Origin: Bacillota bacterium
GTDB taxonomy: Bacteria; Bacillota; Clostridia; Oscillospirales; Oscillospiraceae
Direction: 5' to 3'
Assembly: GCA_009781925.1 (NCBI GenBank)
Contig: WQUU01000101.1
Coordinates: forward strand, 1 to 14,231
Length of the DNA: 14,231 bases
How positions within the stretch are numbered: the stretch's first letter is position 1; every line of letters begins with the position of its first letter. A model generated the notes under the pieces. It was given only the letters and a program-made list of their open reading frames with translations. It did no database searches and was not told the origin of the DNA. Below, piece by piece: positions 1-8,959 of this stretch. The position numbers and the translations under genes were made by a program.

Positions 1-180
1 CTCTCCAAAAGAGCTCGCGCTCTTTTGCGCTGCCTGCTGGCGCTTTGGGGCTTTATCCCATATCGCCGTATGTGTGCTCTTTTTCAGTAGACCCTATGTA
101 TCACTCCTTCCCGTCACAGATTTGCGTAACGGTAGTGCGAAAAACGGGGTGACACAAGCGAACCGACCTGCCCTTGTTTA
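1..180 (-). ncRNA. possible structured transcript (small RNA or untranslated leader), identity unknown
   Basis: This stretch lies downstream of a strong minus-strand promoter (186-214) and has no convincing reading frame. A GGGAAGGAG ribosome-site-like string (complement of 104-112) is followed only by frames that close within a few codons. Read on the minus strand it can form several hairpins: GTCAC/GTGAC arms enclosing about 30 nt, a GCGC/GCGC arm, and a perfect 9-bp stem capped by a GCGA tetraloop (6-27). It could be a small RNA of about 160-175 nt ending near that hairpin, or the leader of a gene beyond the window edge. I compared it by eye with the conserved cores of SRP RNA, tmRNA, RNase P RNA, T-box and the common riboswitches and recognised none. 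Confidence 0.25.
6..27. terminator. perfect hairpin with A-tract and T-tract arms, possible bidirectional terminator
   Basis: CAAAAGAGC (6-14) and GCTCTTTTG (19-27) pair perfectly around a 4-base loop, which is GCGA, a GNRA tetraloop, when read on the minus strand. The GC core is only 4 bp, with A and T tracts forming the outer stem. This symmetric arrangement is seen in bidirectional terminators. It could end a gene lying left of the window, the minus-strand transcript from the 186-214 promoter, or both. There is no extra T-run beyond the stem, so termination strength is uncertain. Confidence 0.3.
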
Positions 181-185
181 AAGCC

Positions 186-214
186 ATCATACGCGGAGCG
201 GCGGTGCTTGTCAA
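186..214 (-). promoter_or_regulatory. divergent sigma-A-type promoter reading toward the left edge
   Basis: On the minus strand, TTGACA (complement of 209-214) is followed after exactly 17 bp by TATGAT (complement of 186-191). The -35 is a consensus hexamer and the -10 has one mismatch. Its product would begin near 179 and run left. It lies back to back with the operon promoter; the two -35 boxes are about 42 bp apart and enclose an AT-rich stretch with TATATA repeated around AAAAC (215-231). Confidence 0.55.
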
Positions 215-256
215 TATATAAAAACTATATACGCGGGATGATTCCAAAATTTTTTC

Positions 257-286
257 TTGACAGAAAAAGGTTCTTTGTGCTATACT
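257..286 (+). promoter_or_regulatory. sigma-A-type promoter of the ilv-leu operon
   Basis: TTGACA (257-262) and TATACT (281-286) are separated by 18 bp, and an A/T-rich stretch precedes the -35. Transcription should start near 292-294, giving a leader of about 230 nt before ilvB. This is the only strong plus-strand promoter I can see ahead of the whole gene series, so the ten genes from ilvB to leuB are probably read mainly from here. Confidence 0.75.
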
Positions 287-320
287 CATTAAAATTCTTA
301 CAGTGTGCGGGAGTGCGGCC

Positions 321-428
321 ATGGGCTTTATCCTCACAAATCTGATCAGCCTGCTGGTAGCGATTATTCTGGGAGTAATCGTTCTTATTGGGCTTGCCCA
401 AAAGCCGGCGGCGGAATCAGGACTGTAA
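321..428 (+). CDS. Ile/Leu/Val-rich leader peptide (35 aa) of the ilv-leu attenuator
   Basis: This is a 35-codon frame starting with ATG 7 nt after a GGGAG ribosome site (309-313) and ending at TAA (426-428). It contains 17 Ile, Leu or Val residues (6 I, 8 L, 3 V). The densest run is codons 11-25, which include IIL and VIVLI (363-395). The tail is polar (QKPAAESG). It sits between the operon promoter and an intrinsic terminator in front of ilvB. Its codons 28-31 contain the 5' arm of an antiterminator helix, so a ribosome waiting at the branched-chain codons would leave that arm free. This is the logic of the E. coli ilvGMEDA and leuABCD leaders. It could instead be a small single-pass membrane peptide, because the central stretch is hydrophobic enough to span a membrane. 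The RNA pairing favours the leader role. Confidence 0.8.
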   Translation: MGFILTNLISLLVAIILGVIVLIGLAQKPAAESGL

Positions 429-502
429 GTTGCCATAGAACTATGGCAGAACAGACGATACAAGCAGCTGCCGGTAACTCCTCAAAAGAGTACCGGCTTT
501 TT
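404..502 (+). promoter_or_regulatory. transcription attenuator: antiterminator versus terminator helices upstream of ilvB
   Basis: Arm A, GCCGGCGGC (404-412, inside the leader peptide frame), can pair over 9 bp, including two G-U pairs, with arm C, GCTGCCGGT (467-475). Arm C overlaps the 5' arm of the terminator (470-476 with 491-497), so the two structures exclude each other. Between A and C sits a self-contained hairpin, TGCCATAG/CTATGGCA (431-448), just after the leader stop codon, which could act as a pause site. The inferred control is as follows. Shortage of charged Ile, Leu or Val tRNA stalls the ribosome upstream of A, so A:C forms and ilvB is transcribed. When the ribosome reaches the stop codon it masks A, and the terminator forms. 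Confidence 0.75.
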
Positions 503-505
503 CTT
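470..505 (+). terminator. intrinsic terminator of the leader, conditional
   Basis: GCCGGTA (470-476) pairs with TACCGGC (491-497). An inner CTC/GAG pairing is possible across the ACTCCTCAAAAGAG loop. TTTTTCTT follows at 498-505. It ends 8 nt before the ilvB ribosome site (AGGAGGT, 514-520), so readthrough leads directly into the operon. Confidence 0.8.
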
Positions 506-525
506 ATTGTAACAGGAGGTGCCAT

Positions 526-2196
<1,671 letters not shown>

Positions 2197-2206
2197 CGTT
2201 TTTGTT

Positions 2207-2276
2207 TGTAGGGAACGGATTGATCCGTTCCGCCATATCCGCGCAGAATACGGAACGGATGAATCCGTTCCCTACA
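2207..2276. repeat. REP/BIME-like element 1 (ilvB-ilvN gap): two GTAG-footed hairpins, inverted
   Basis: Perfect 14-bp terminal inverted repeats, TGTAGGGAACGGAT (2207-2220) and ATCCGTTCCCTACA (2263-2276), bound this element. Each end is also its own hairpin: GGAACGGAT-TG-ATCCGTTCC (2212-2231), and GGAACGGAT (2252-2260) with a GA loop and ATCCGTTCC. Each hairpin is preceded by GTAG or followed by CTAC. It starts 10 nt after the ilvB stop and ends 7 nt before the ilvN ribosome site. No target duplication is visible. Confidence 0.8.
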
Positions 2277-2295
2277 GAGAAATGGAGGCGTTTCC

Positions 2296-2808
2296 ATGAA
2301 TGTGATCAATCCGGCCAATTCCTGGCTGATCTCTATCCTGGTCAACAACCACTTCGGCGTGCTGACGCGGGTGACCGCGCTGTTCAGCCGCCGGGGCTAT
2401 AACATCGCGTCCCTGTCTGTCGGGGAGACGAACCAGCCGGAATACTCCCGTATCACGATTGAGACGCGCACGGACGGGGCGGCGGTTCGGCAGATCATCA
2501 AGCAGCTGCAAAAACTGGAGGACGTCAAGGCGGTGTCCCTGCTGCCCGGCGCGGAGCGGATTGTCCGGGATCTGCTCATCATCAAGCTGGCCGTCACGTT
2601 ACCCCGGCGGGAGGCGCTGTACCAGGCGCTTTCGGGGTTCAGCTACCAGATCCCCTATCAGGACGAACGCCGAGTAGTGCTGGAATTCACCGGCAGCCCC
2701 GAGGACTGCGCCCAGCTCCTGGAGGTTCTCTCCGCATACACCGTCGTCGAGCTCTGCCGCACCGGCATCACGGCGGTCTCCACGCTCAGCGAGCTGTCGG
2801 CGCAATAA
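2296..2808 (+). CDS. ilvN: acetolactate synthase, small regulatory subunit
   Basis: This is the regulatory partner of IlvB, required for full activity and for feedback inhibition, usually by valine. The 170-residue length matches the IlvH/IlvN family. Residues about 8-80 form the ACT domain with the signature NHFGVLTRVTALFSRRGYNI, the glycine-containing loop region where valine binds in characterised homologues, followed by the ASLSVG strand. Residues about 85-160 are the C-terminal IlvN domain (LLIIKLAV and the VVLEFTG region). The ATG lies 7 nt after TGGAGG (2283-2288). It is separated from ilvB by a palindromic repeat rather than by a tight junction. Whether valine inhibits this enzyme cannot be settled from sequence alone. 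Confidence 0.95.
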   Translation: MNVINPANSWLISILVNNHFGVLTRVTALFSRRGYNIASLSVGETNQPEYSRITIETRTDGAAVRQIIKQLQKLEDVKAVSLLPGAERIVRDLLIIKLAVTLPRREALYQALSGFSYQIPYQDERRVVLEFTGSPEDCAQLLEVLSAYTVVELCRTGITAVSTLSELSAQ

Positions 2809-2824
2809 AGGGCGGACAAACCCC

Positions 2825-2875
2825 TGTAGGGGCGGCTAATCAGCCGCCCGCGGGCGATTGATAATCGCCCCTACA
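2825..2875. repeat. REP/BIME-like element 2 (ilvN-ilvC gap)
   Basis: The terminal inverted repeats are TGTAGGGGCG (2825-2834) and CGCCCCTACA (2866-2875). Inside, GTAG (2826-2829) is followed by hairpin GGGCGGCT-AATC-AGCCGCCC (2830-2849). A second hairpin, GGGCGATT-GAT-AATCGCCC (2852-2870), is followed by CTAC. The stems share little with element 1 beyond the GTAG foot and palindromic design. It starts 16 nt after the ilvN stop. Some 45 nt of AT-rich sequence separates it from the ilvC ribosome site. Confidence 0.8.
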
Positions 2876-2920
2876 AAATGCATTTCATCAAATTGTGACA
2901 ATATTATTGATAAATTTACT

Positions 2921-2925
2921 GGAGG
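2921..2925 (+). promoter_or_regulatory. ribosome-binding site that fixes the ilvC start
   Basis: GGAGG lies 8 nt before ATG at 2934. An upstream in-frame GTG at 2895 has no such site and would add 13 residues (MTILLINLLEEKT) not typical of the family, so 2934 is the better start. Confidence 0.8.
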
Positions 2926-2933
2926 AAAAAACA

Positions 2934-3932
<999 letters not shown>

Positions 3933-3938
3933 GCAGAC

Positions 3939-3966
3939 TGTAGAGGTCGGCGTTTTCGACGACCCG
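3939..3966 (+). repeat. REP-like half element 3a (ilvC-ilvD gap)
   Basis: TGTAG is followed by an imperfect palindrome, AGGTCGGCG-TTTT-CGACGACC, then CG. It begins 6 nt after the ilvC stop. A second copy in the same orientation (4075-4103) lies on the other side of a 95-bp unrelated palindromic element. Unlike the other gaps, the two hairpins are direct rather than inverted. Confidence 0.65.
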
Positions 3967-3968
3967 TC

Positions 3969-4063
3969 CCGTCATTGCGAGGAACGCGAATCGCAGATTC
4001 GCGTGACGAAGCAATCCAGTGGACGCACATTTCTGGGTTGCTTCGCTTCGCTCGCAATGACGG
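3969..4063. repeat. 95-bp palindromic element with CCGTCATTGCGAG ends (MITE-like)
   Basis: Perfect 13-bp terminal inverted repeats, CCGTCATTGCGAG (3969-3981) and CTCGCAATGACGG (4051-4063), bound it. Inside are a local hairpin, CGCGAATC-GCA-GATTCGCG, and longer arms GAAGCAATCCAG and CTGGGTTGCTTC that pair with one G-U. The CGTCATTGCGAG...GAAGCAATC style of element is scattered through many bacterial genomes, from general knowledge. It has no coding capacity and is unrelated to the GTAG family that flanks it. Confidence 0.75.
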
Positions 4064-4074
4064 TCTGGTAAATT

Positions 4075-4103
4075 TGTAGGGGTCGGCGTCCTCGACGACC
4101 CGC
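4075..4103 (+). repeat. REP-like half element 3b (ilvC-ilvD gap)
   Basis: TGTAGGGGTCGGCG (4075-4088) is followed by TCCTCGACGACCCGC. GGGTCG and CGACCC pair at the base of the hairpin. It is a near copy of 3939-3966 in the same orientation. Its end touches the ilvD ribosome site AAAGGAG (4104-4110). Confidence 0.65.
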
Positions 4104-4117
4104 AAAGGAGAATCCAT

Positions 4118-5779
4118 ATGAACCGTCCCAGTGATAACGTATTCAAAGGCGCCCAGCGCGCGCCGCACCGCTCGCTGTTTTATGCCCTCGGTTTTACCGA
4201 GGAGGAGATGCGCCGCCCGCTGATCGGCGTGGCGTCGGCGTTCAGCGAGATCGTGCCGGGGCACATGCACCTGGATAAAATCGCGGAAGCTGTCAAGAGC
4301 GGGGTGCGCCTGGCGGGGGGAACGCCCGTGCTCTTCCCGGTGATCGGCGTGTGCGATGGCATCGCCATGGGCCATGCGGGGATGAACTACTCCCTGCCCT
4401 CCCGGGATCTGATCGCCGACTCGGTGGAGACTATGGCCCTGGCCCACTGCTTTGACGCGCTGGTGCTCATCCCCAACTGTGACAAGATCGTGCCCGCCAT
4501 GCTGATGGCGGCGGCGCGGCTCAATATTCCGGCGATTGTCTGCAGCGGCGGGCCCATGCTGGCGGGCCGGCGCGGGGGCGCGGGCCTGAGCCTCTCCAAC
4601 ATGTTCGAGGCCGTGGGGGCCTATGGGGCCGGAACCATGGACGCCGAGACCCTCTGTGACTATGAGAAGACCGTCTGTCCCACCTGTGGCAGCTGTTCGG
4701 GGATGTTCACCGCCAACAGCATGAACTGCCTCTGCGAGGCGGTCGGCATGGCGCTGCCCGGCAACGGGAGCGTCCCCGCCGTCAGCGCGGAGCGCATTCG
4801 CCTGGCCAAGGAGAGCGGGCGGATGATCATGGCCCTGCTGGAGAAAAATATCCGCCCCCGGGACATCATGACGCCGGCGGCCTTTGAGAACGCGCTGGCG
4901 GTCGATATGGCCCTGGGCTGCTCGACCAACACCGCGCTGCACCTGCCCGCGATTGCCCGTGAGGCGGGTGCGGACATCTCCCTCTCCATGATAAACGAGA
5001 TCAGCGCGCGCACGCCGAATCTCTGCCACCTGAGCCCCGCCGGGCCCCACTTCATGGAGGATCTCTACGCTGCCGGCGGCGTGCCGGCGGTGATGGGCGA
5101 GCTGCTGCGCAAAAATCTGCTCGACGGCGCATTGATTACCGTCTCCGGAAAGACCGTGGCGGAGAACCTCAAAACCGCGCCAAAGCCGGACGGCGTGGTG
5201 GTGCACAGCGCGGACGAGCCCTACAGCGAGACGGGCGGCCTGGCGGCGCTGTTCGGCAATATTGCGCCGGAGGGCAGCATCGTGAAGCGCTCGGCCATGG
5301 ATCCGTCCATGCTGACGCGCACCTTTACCGCGCGGGTGTTCGACGGGGAGGACGCGGCGAACGCGGCCATCTTCGGGCGGGAGATCAAACCCGGAGACAT
5401 GGTCGTCATCCGCTATGAGGGGCCGCTGGGCGGCCCGGGAATGCGGGAGATGCTGGGCCCGACTTCGGCCCTGGCGGGCATGGGCCTGGACAAAGAGGTG
5501 TCCCTCATCACCGACGGGCGCTTCTCCGGCGCGACCCGCGGCGCGGCCATCGGACACGCGGCCCCGGAGGCGGCCTGCGGCGGGCCGATCGCCCTCCTGC
5601 GGGACGGGGATCTGGTCGCGGTAGACGTTCCGAACAACAGCATTAACGCCTTGGTCTCCGGCGAGGAACTGGAGCGACGGAGGGCGGAGTTCGTTCCGCC
5701 GCCGGAAAAACCGCTGACCGGCTGGCTTCAAAAATACCGCGAGCTGTTAAAAATGAATCTCATAAAGGGGGATGTCTGA
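4118..5779 (+). CDS. ilvD: dihydroxy-acid dehydratase
   Basis: It dehydrates the dihydroxy acids to 2-oxoisovalerate and 2-oxo-3-methylvalerate. The length of 553 aa is normal for the IlvD/Edd family. Motifs seen: VPGHMHL (46-52), CDGIAMGHAGM (79-89), SLPSRDLIADS (92-102), NCDKIVPAM (120-128), and the iron-sulfur region CPTCGSCSGMFTANSMNC (187-204). The VPGHxHL and CPTCGSCSGMFTANSMNC wording follows the E. coli-type enzyme, whose [4Fe-4S] cluster is oxygen-labile, rather than the PCN-type enzymes with a stable [2Fe-2S] cluster. An oxygen-sensitive enzyme fits an anaerobe (inference). ATG follows AAAGGAG with 7 nt spacing. Its last 8 bases overlap the start of leuA. Confidence 0.96.
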   Translation: MNRPSDNVFKGAQRAPHRSLFYALGFTEEEMRRPLIGVASAFSEIVPGHMHLDKIAEAVKSGVRLAGGTPVLFPVIGVCDGIAMGHAGMNYSLPSRDLIADSVETMALAHCFDALVLIPNCDKIVPAMLMAAARLNIPAIVCSGGPMLAGRRGGAGLSLSNMFEAVGAYGAGTMDAETLCDYEKTVCPTCGSCSGMFTANSMNCLCEAVGMALPGNGSVPAVSAERIRLAKESGRMIMALLEKNIRPRDIMTPAAFENALAVDMALGCSTNTALHLPAIAREAGADISLSMINEISARTPNLCHLSPAGPHFMEDLYAAGGVPAVMGELLRKNLLDGALITVSGKTVAENLKTAPKPDGVVVHSADEPYSETGGLAALFGNIAPEGSIVKRSAMDPSMLTRTFTARVFDGEDAANAAIFGREIKPGDMVVIRYEGPLGGPGMREMLGPTSALAGMGLDKEVSLITDGRFSGATRGAAIGHAAPEAACGGPIALLRDGDLVAVDVPNNSINALVSGEELERRRAEFVPPPEKPLTGWLQKYRELLKMNLIKGDV

Positions 5780-7286
5780 GTTGCGGCACATCAGAATCTT
5801 TGACACCACATTGCGGGACGGCGAACAGTCTCCGGGCTGCTCTATGAACCTGCAGGAGAAGCTGGAGGTGGCCGCCCGGCTGGAGGCCCTGAAAGTGGAC
5901 GTGATCGAGGCCGGCTTTGCCATCTCTTCGCCGGACGATTTCGAGGCGGTGAAGGCCATCGCTGGCATGGTGCGCGGCTGCTATGTCGGCAGCCTTGCCC
6001 GGGCGACAGAGAAGGACATCGATCGGGCCTGGGAGGCCGTGCAGGGCGCCGAAAAACCATTTATTCACGTTTTTCTGGCCAGCTCGCCCATCCACATGGA
6101 GTATAAGCTCAAAATGACGCCGGAGCAGGTGCTTGACCGCGCCGTGTCCTCGGTGGCATACGCCAGGGTGCGCTGCGCCGATGTCGAGTTCTCCGCCGAG
6201 GACGCCACCCGCAGCGACTGGGATTTTCTCGCAAAACTCTATTCGGCGGTCATCGCGGCGGGGGCCACGGTGATCAATGTACCCGATACGGTGGGCTATA
6301 CGACTCCCCAGGAGATGTTTGACCTCATCGCGTACTTAAAGGCGAACGTGGCGGGCATTGGCGGCGTCGAGCTGAGTGTCCACTGCCACAACGACCTGGG
6401 TATGGCCGTGGCCAACTCTCTGGCCGCGGTCAAGGCCGGGGCCACGCAGGTGGAGTGCACCGTCAACGGCATCGGCGAGCGGGCGGGCAACGCCGCGCTG
6501 GAGGAGATCGTCATGGCGCTGCACACCAAGCGGGAGTATTACGGCGCCGAGACCGGCGTTGAAACGCGGCAGCTCTATCGTGCGAGTAAGACGCTGTCCG
6601 GCATCATTGGCGTGACGCCGACGCCGAACAAGCCCGTCATCGGGGCCAACGCCTTCGCCCACGAGGCGGGCATCCACCAGCACGGCGTTTTAGCCAACCG
6701 GCTCACCTACGAGATCATGCGGCCGGAGGACATCGGCATTCCGGCGAACAAGATGGTGCTGGGCAAGCACAGCGGCCGCCACGCCTTCGAGGATCGGCTC
6801 CAGTCCCTGGGCTTCTCCCTGAGCGCGGAGGACTTAAACGCCGCCTTTGAGCAGTTTAAGAAGCTGGCAGACCGCAAGAAGGTCGTGAGCGATGACGACA
6901 TCGCGGCCCTCATCAGCGACCGCTCCGTGGAGATCGGAGACGGCTACCAGATCGTGCGCTTTATCGTGAACTCCGGCAGCACGGTGCCGGCCACGGCGGC
7001 GGTCCGCCTGAGCCGGGGAGAAGAGGAGCGCGAGGACGTCAGTCTCGGCGACGGGCCCATCAACGCCGCCTTCAACGCCATCAACCGCATTGTGGACGGC
7101 GCATTTGCGCTGGAGGGCTTTTCCATCCGCTCGGTCACCGAGGGGGAGGACGCCCTGGGTGAGGCGGTGGTCAAACTGGGCCGCGGCGGAGAGACTGTCA
7201 CGGGCCGGGGCCTGTCCACGGACATCATCGAGGCCAGTATCAAGGCCTATGTCAACGGGGTCAATAAACTGATGGCGCGGAAATAA
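5772..7286 (+). CDS. leuA: 2-isopropylmalate synthase
   Basis: It catalyses the committed step of leucine synthesis, acetyl-CoA plus 2-oxoisovalerate to 2-isopropylmalate. The 504 aa comprise an N-terminal TIM barrel and, from about residue 390, the C-terminal allosteric domain (GDGPINAAFNAINR and the GRGLSTDIIEASIKAYVNGVN block) through which leucine normally inhibits. Catalytic and metal motifs: DTTLRDGEQSPG (11-22), HCHND (204-208, metal His pair), NGIGERAGNAALEE and HEAGIHQHG. The ATG overlaps the ilvD stop in an 8-nt ATGTCTGA junction with an AAAGGGG run just upstream, so translation is probably coupled. The full-length regulatory domain and the LeuA-type wording separate it from the cimA gene that follows. 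Confidence 0.96.
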   Translation: MSELRHIRIFDTTLRDGEQSPGCSMNLQEKLEVAARLEALKVDVIEAGFAISSPDDFEAVKAIAGMVRGCYVGSLARATEKDIDRAWEAVQGAEKPFIHVFLASSPIHMEYKLKMTPEQVLDRAVSSVAYARVRCADVEFSAEDATRSDWDFLAKLYSAVIAAGATVINVPDTVGYTTPQEMFDLIAYLKANVAGIGGVELSVHCHNDLGMAVANSLAAVKAGATQVECTVNGIGERAGNAALEEIVMALHTKREYYGAETGVETRQLYRASKTLSGIIGVTPTPNKPVIGANAFAHEAGIHQHGVLANRLTYEIMRPEDIGIPANKMVLGKHSGRHAFEDRLQSLGFSLSAEDLNAAFEQFKKLADRKKVVSDDDIAALISDRSVEIGDGYQIVRFIVNSGSTVPATAAVRLSRGEEEREDVSLGDGPINAAFNAINRIVDGAFALEGFSIRSVTEGEDALGEAVVKLGRGGETVTGRGLSTDIIEASIKAYVNGVNKLMARK

Positions 7287-7295
7287 TTTCCCATG

Positions 7296-7376
7296 TGTAG
7301 GGGGCGGCGTCCTCGACGTCCCGCGTCCGTTGAAATGTCAAAGAATAGCGGGACGTCCGGGAGGCCGTCCCCTACA
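7296..7376. repeat. REP/BIME-like element 4 (leuA-cimA gap)
   Basis: The outer arms start TGTAGGGG and end CCCCTACA. About 29 bases at each end pair with four mismatches around a spacer of some 23 bases that contains AT-rich sequence. Each arm is also palindromic on its own (GGCGTCC..GACGTCCC on the left, GGGACGTCC..GGCCGTCCC on the right). GTAG is the left foot and CTAC the right foot. It begins 9 nt after the leuA stop and ends 3 nt before the cimA ribosome site. Confidence 0.75.
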
Positions 7377-7379
7377 GTT

Positions 7380-7383
7380 GGAG
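7380..7383 (+). promoter_or_regulatory. ribosome-binding site that chooses between two cimA starts
   Basis: GGAG is only 1 nt from an ATG at 7385 but 7 nt from a second in-frame ATG at 7391. The second spacing is normal for initiation, so 7391 is the likelier start. Confidence 0.6.
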
Positions 7384-7390
7384 AATGAAA

Positions 7391-8953
7391 ATGAAATACA
7401 TCGAAATCTTCGACTCCACGCTGCGGGACGGGGCCCAGGGGGAGGGGATCCAGTTTTCCCTCGTGGATAAGCTGGAGATCGTCCGGGCGCTGGACGCGCT
7501 GGGCGTAGCCTATATCGAGGCCGGAAACCCGGGTTCCAACAAGAAGGACATGGCCTTTTTTGAGGAGATGCGCAGTGTCCCCCTCCAAAACGCAAAATTG
7601 GTGGCCTTCGGCGCGACCCGGCGCCGGGGGATCGAAGCGGCGGACGACCCCAACTGCCGGTCGCTTTTGGCGGCCGGAACCCCCTGCGTCTGCGTCTTCG
7701 GCAAGAGCTGGACGCTGCATGTGACGGAAGTGCTGCGCGCCACGCTCGAGGAAAATCTGGAGATGGTGCGGGACACGGTGCGCTTTTTCAAAGACGCCGG
7801 GAAAGAGGTCATCTTCGATGCCGAGCACTTCTTCGACGGCTATAAGGCCGACCCCGGCTACGCCCTCTCCGTGCTTGCCGCCGCGGCCAACGGCGGAGCG
7901 GACTGCCTGTGCCTCTGCGACACCAACGGCGGCTGCTTTCCGGACGAGATTTACGAGATGGTCTCCAAGGTTGTCGCGCGCTTCCCGGAGCCCATGCGCG
8001 TCGGCATCCACTGCCACAGGGACACCGGCAACGCGGAGGCCAACTCTGTCATGGCGGTAAAGGCGGGAGCTGTGCAGGTGCAGGGCGTCTACGCCGGGTT
8101 TGGCGAGCGCTGCGGCAACGCCGCGCTGACTACCGTCATCCCCAACCTGCAGCTTAAACTGGGCTGTCTCTGCATTCCGCCGGAGAATATGGGCCTGCTC
8201 ACCGAGACCGCCCGGCGCATCTGCGAGATCGCCAACATCAATCCCGACGCCCAGGCCCCCTATGTGGGCAGCAGCGCTTTTACCCACAAGGCGGGGATGC
8301 ACATCGACGGCGTCTCCAAGAATTCCATATCCTATGAGCACGTCTCCCCGGAGCTGGTGGGCAATGAGCGGCGCTTTTTGATGAGCGAGGTGGCGGGGCG
8401 CGGCGCGCTCCTGGCCGCTTTGCGGAAGGTCGCGCCCGAACTGGACAAGAACGCGCCGGAGGCGACGCAGCTCGTGGAGCTCCTCAAGCAGATGGAGTTT
8501 GAGGGCTATCAGTTCGAGGCGGCGGAGGCCAGCTTTGAGCTGCTCGTCCGCCGGCGCCTCGGCCAAAAGCCCCACTTCTTTGACCTCCAAAGCTACCGCG
8601 TCCTGAACGAGCAGGACAGCGGCTGCACGGCGGTGGTCAAACTCAGCGTGGACGGGAGAACAAAGCTCTCCGCCGCCGAGGGGGACGGCCCTGTCCACGC
8701 CATGGACGTGGCGCTGCGGAAAGCGCTGGAGGGATTTTACCCCTGCCTGCGGAAGATGCGCCTGATCGACTACAAGGTGCGCGTGCTGGAGAGCCGGGAC
8801 GCCACCGCCGCGAAGGTGCGGGTTTTAATCCAGTCCACCGACGGGGCGGACATCTGGACCACCATCGGCGTCTCCGCCAATATTATCGAGGCGTCCTGGG
8901 CCGCGCTGACCGATTCGATCGAGTGCAAGCTGATTAAGGAACAGGGGGTCTGA
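7391..8953 (+). CDS. cimA: (R)-citramalate synthase
   Basis: It condenses pyruvate and acetyl-CoA to citramalate, which LeuCD and LeuB convert to 2-oxobutyrate for isoleucine. The 520-residue protein belongs to the DRE-TIM metallolyase family: DSTLRDGAQGEG (8-19), HCHRDTGNAEANS with metal His 207 and 209, GFGERCGNAAL, HKAGMHIDG, and a C-terminal LeuA-type regulatory domain from about residue 415 (GDGPVHAMDVALRKAL, then the NIIEASWAAL block). The FDAEHFFDGY motif and AYIEAGNPGSNKKD wording are those of the citramalate synthase subfamily rather than LeuA or homocitrate synthase. Position between leuA and leuCDB, with no ilvA in the window, supports the citramalate route. The family name 2-isopropylmalate/homocitrate synthase would be a looser alternative. 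Confidence 0.88.
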   Translation: MKYIEIFDSTLRDGAQGEGIQFSLVDKLEIVRALDALGVAYIEAGNPGSNKKDMAFFEEMRSVPLQNAKLVAFGATRRRGIEAADDPNCRSLLAAGTPCVCVFGKSWTLHVTEVLRATLEENLEMVRDTVRFFKDAGKEVIFDAEHFFDGYKADPGYALSVLAAAANGGADCLCLCDTNGGCFPDEIYEMVSKVVARFPEPMRVGIHCHRDTGNAEANSVMAVKAGAVQVQGVYAGFGERCGNAALTTVIPNLQLKLGCLCIPPENMGLLTETARRICEIANINPDAQAPYVGSSAFTHKAGMHIDGVSKNSISYEHVSPELVGNERRFLMSEVAGRGALLAALRKVAPELDKNAPEATQLVELLKQMEFEGYQFEAAEASFELLVRRRLGQKPHFFDLQSYRVLNEQDSGCTAVVKLSVDGRTKLSAAEGDGPVHAMDVALRKALEGFYPCLRKMRLIDYKVRVLESRDATAAKVRVLIQSTDGADIWTTIGVSANIIEASWAALTDSIECKLIKEQGV

Positions 8954-8959
8954 GATCAG

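Noticed and set aside
293..525. T-box riboswitch in the ilvB leader
   Set aside because: T-box control would be the first guess for a Firmicute ilv operon, but I find no TGGNACCGCG-like T-box sequence and no long stem I region. The leader is fully explained by a peptide and two competing helices.
2892..2902. ATTGT-G-ACAAT palindrome upstream of ilvC as a Rex-type or other operator
   Set aside because: Only 11 bp, with no second half-site in the Rex arrangement, in an AT-rich stretch where such short palindromes arise easily. No convincing promoter sits beside it: TTGTGA with TTTACT would start transcription past the ribosome site.
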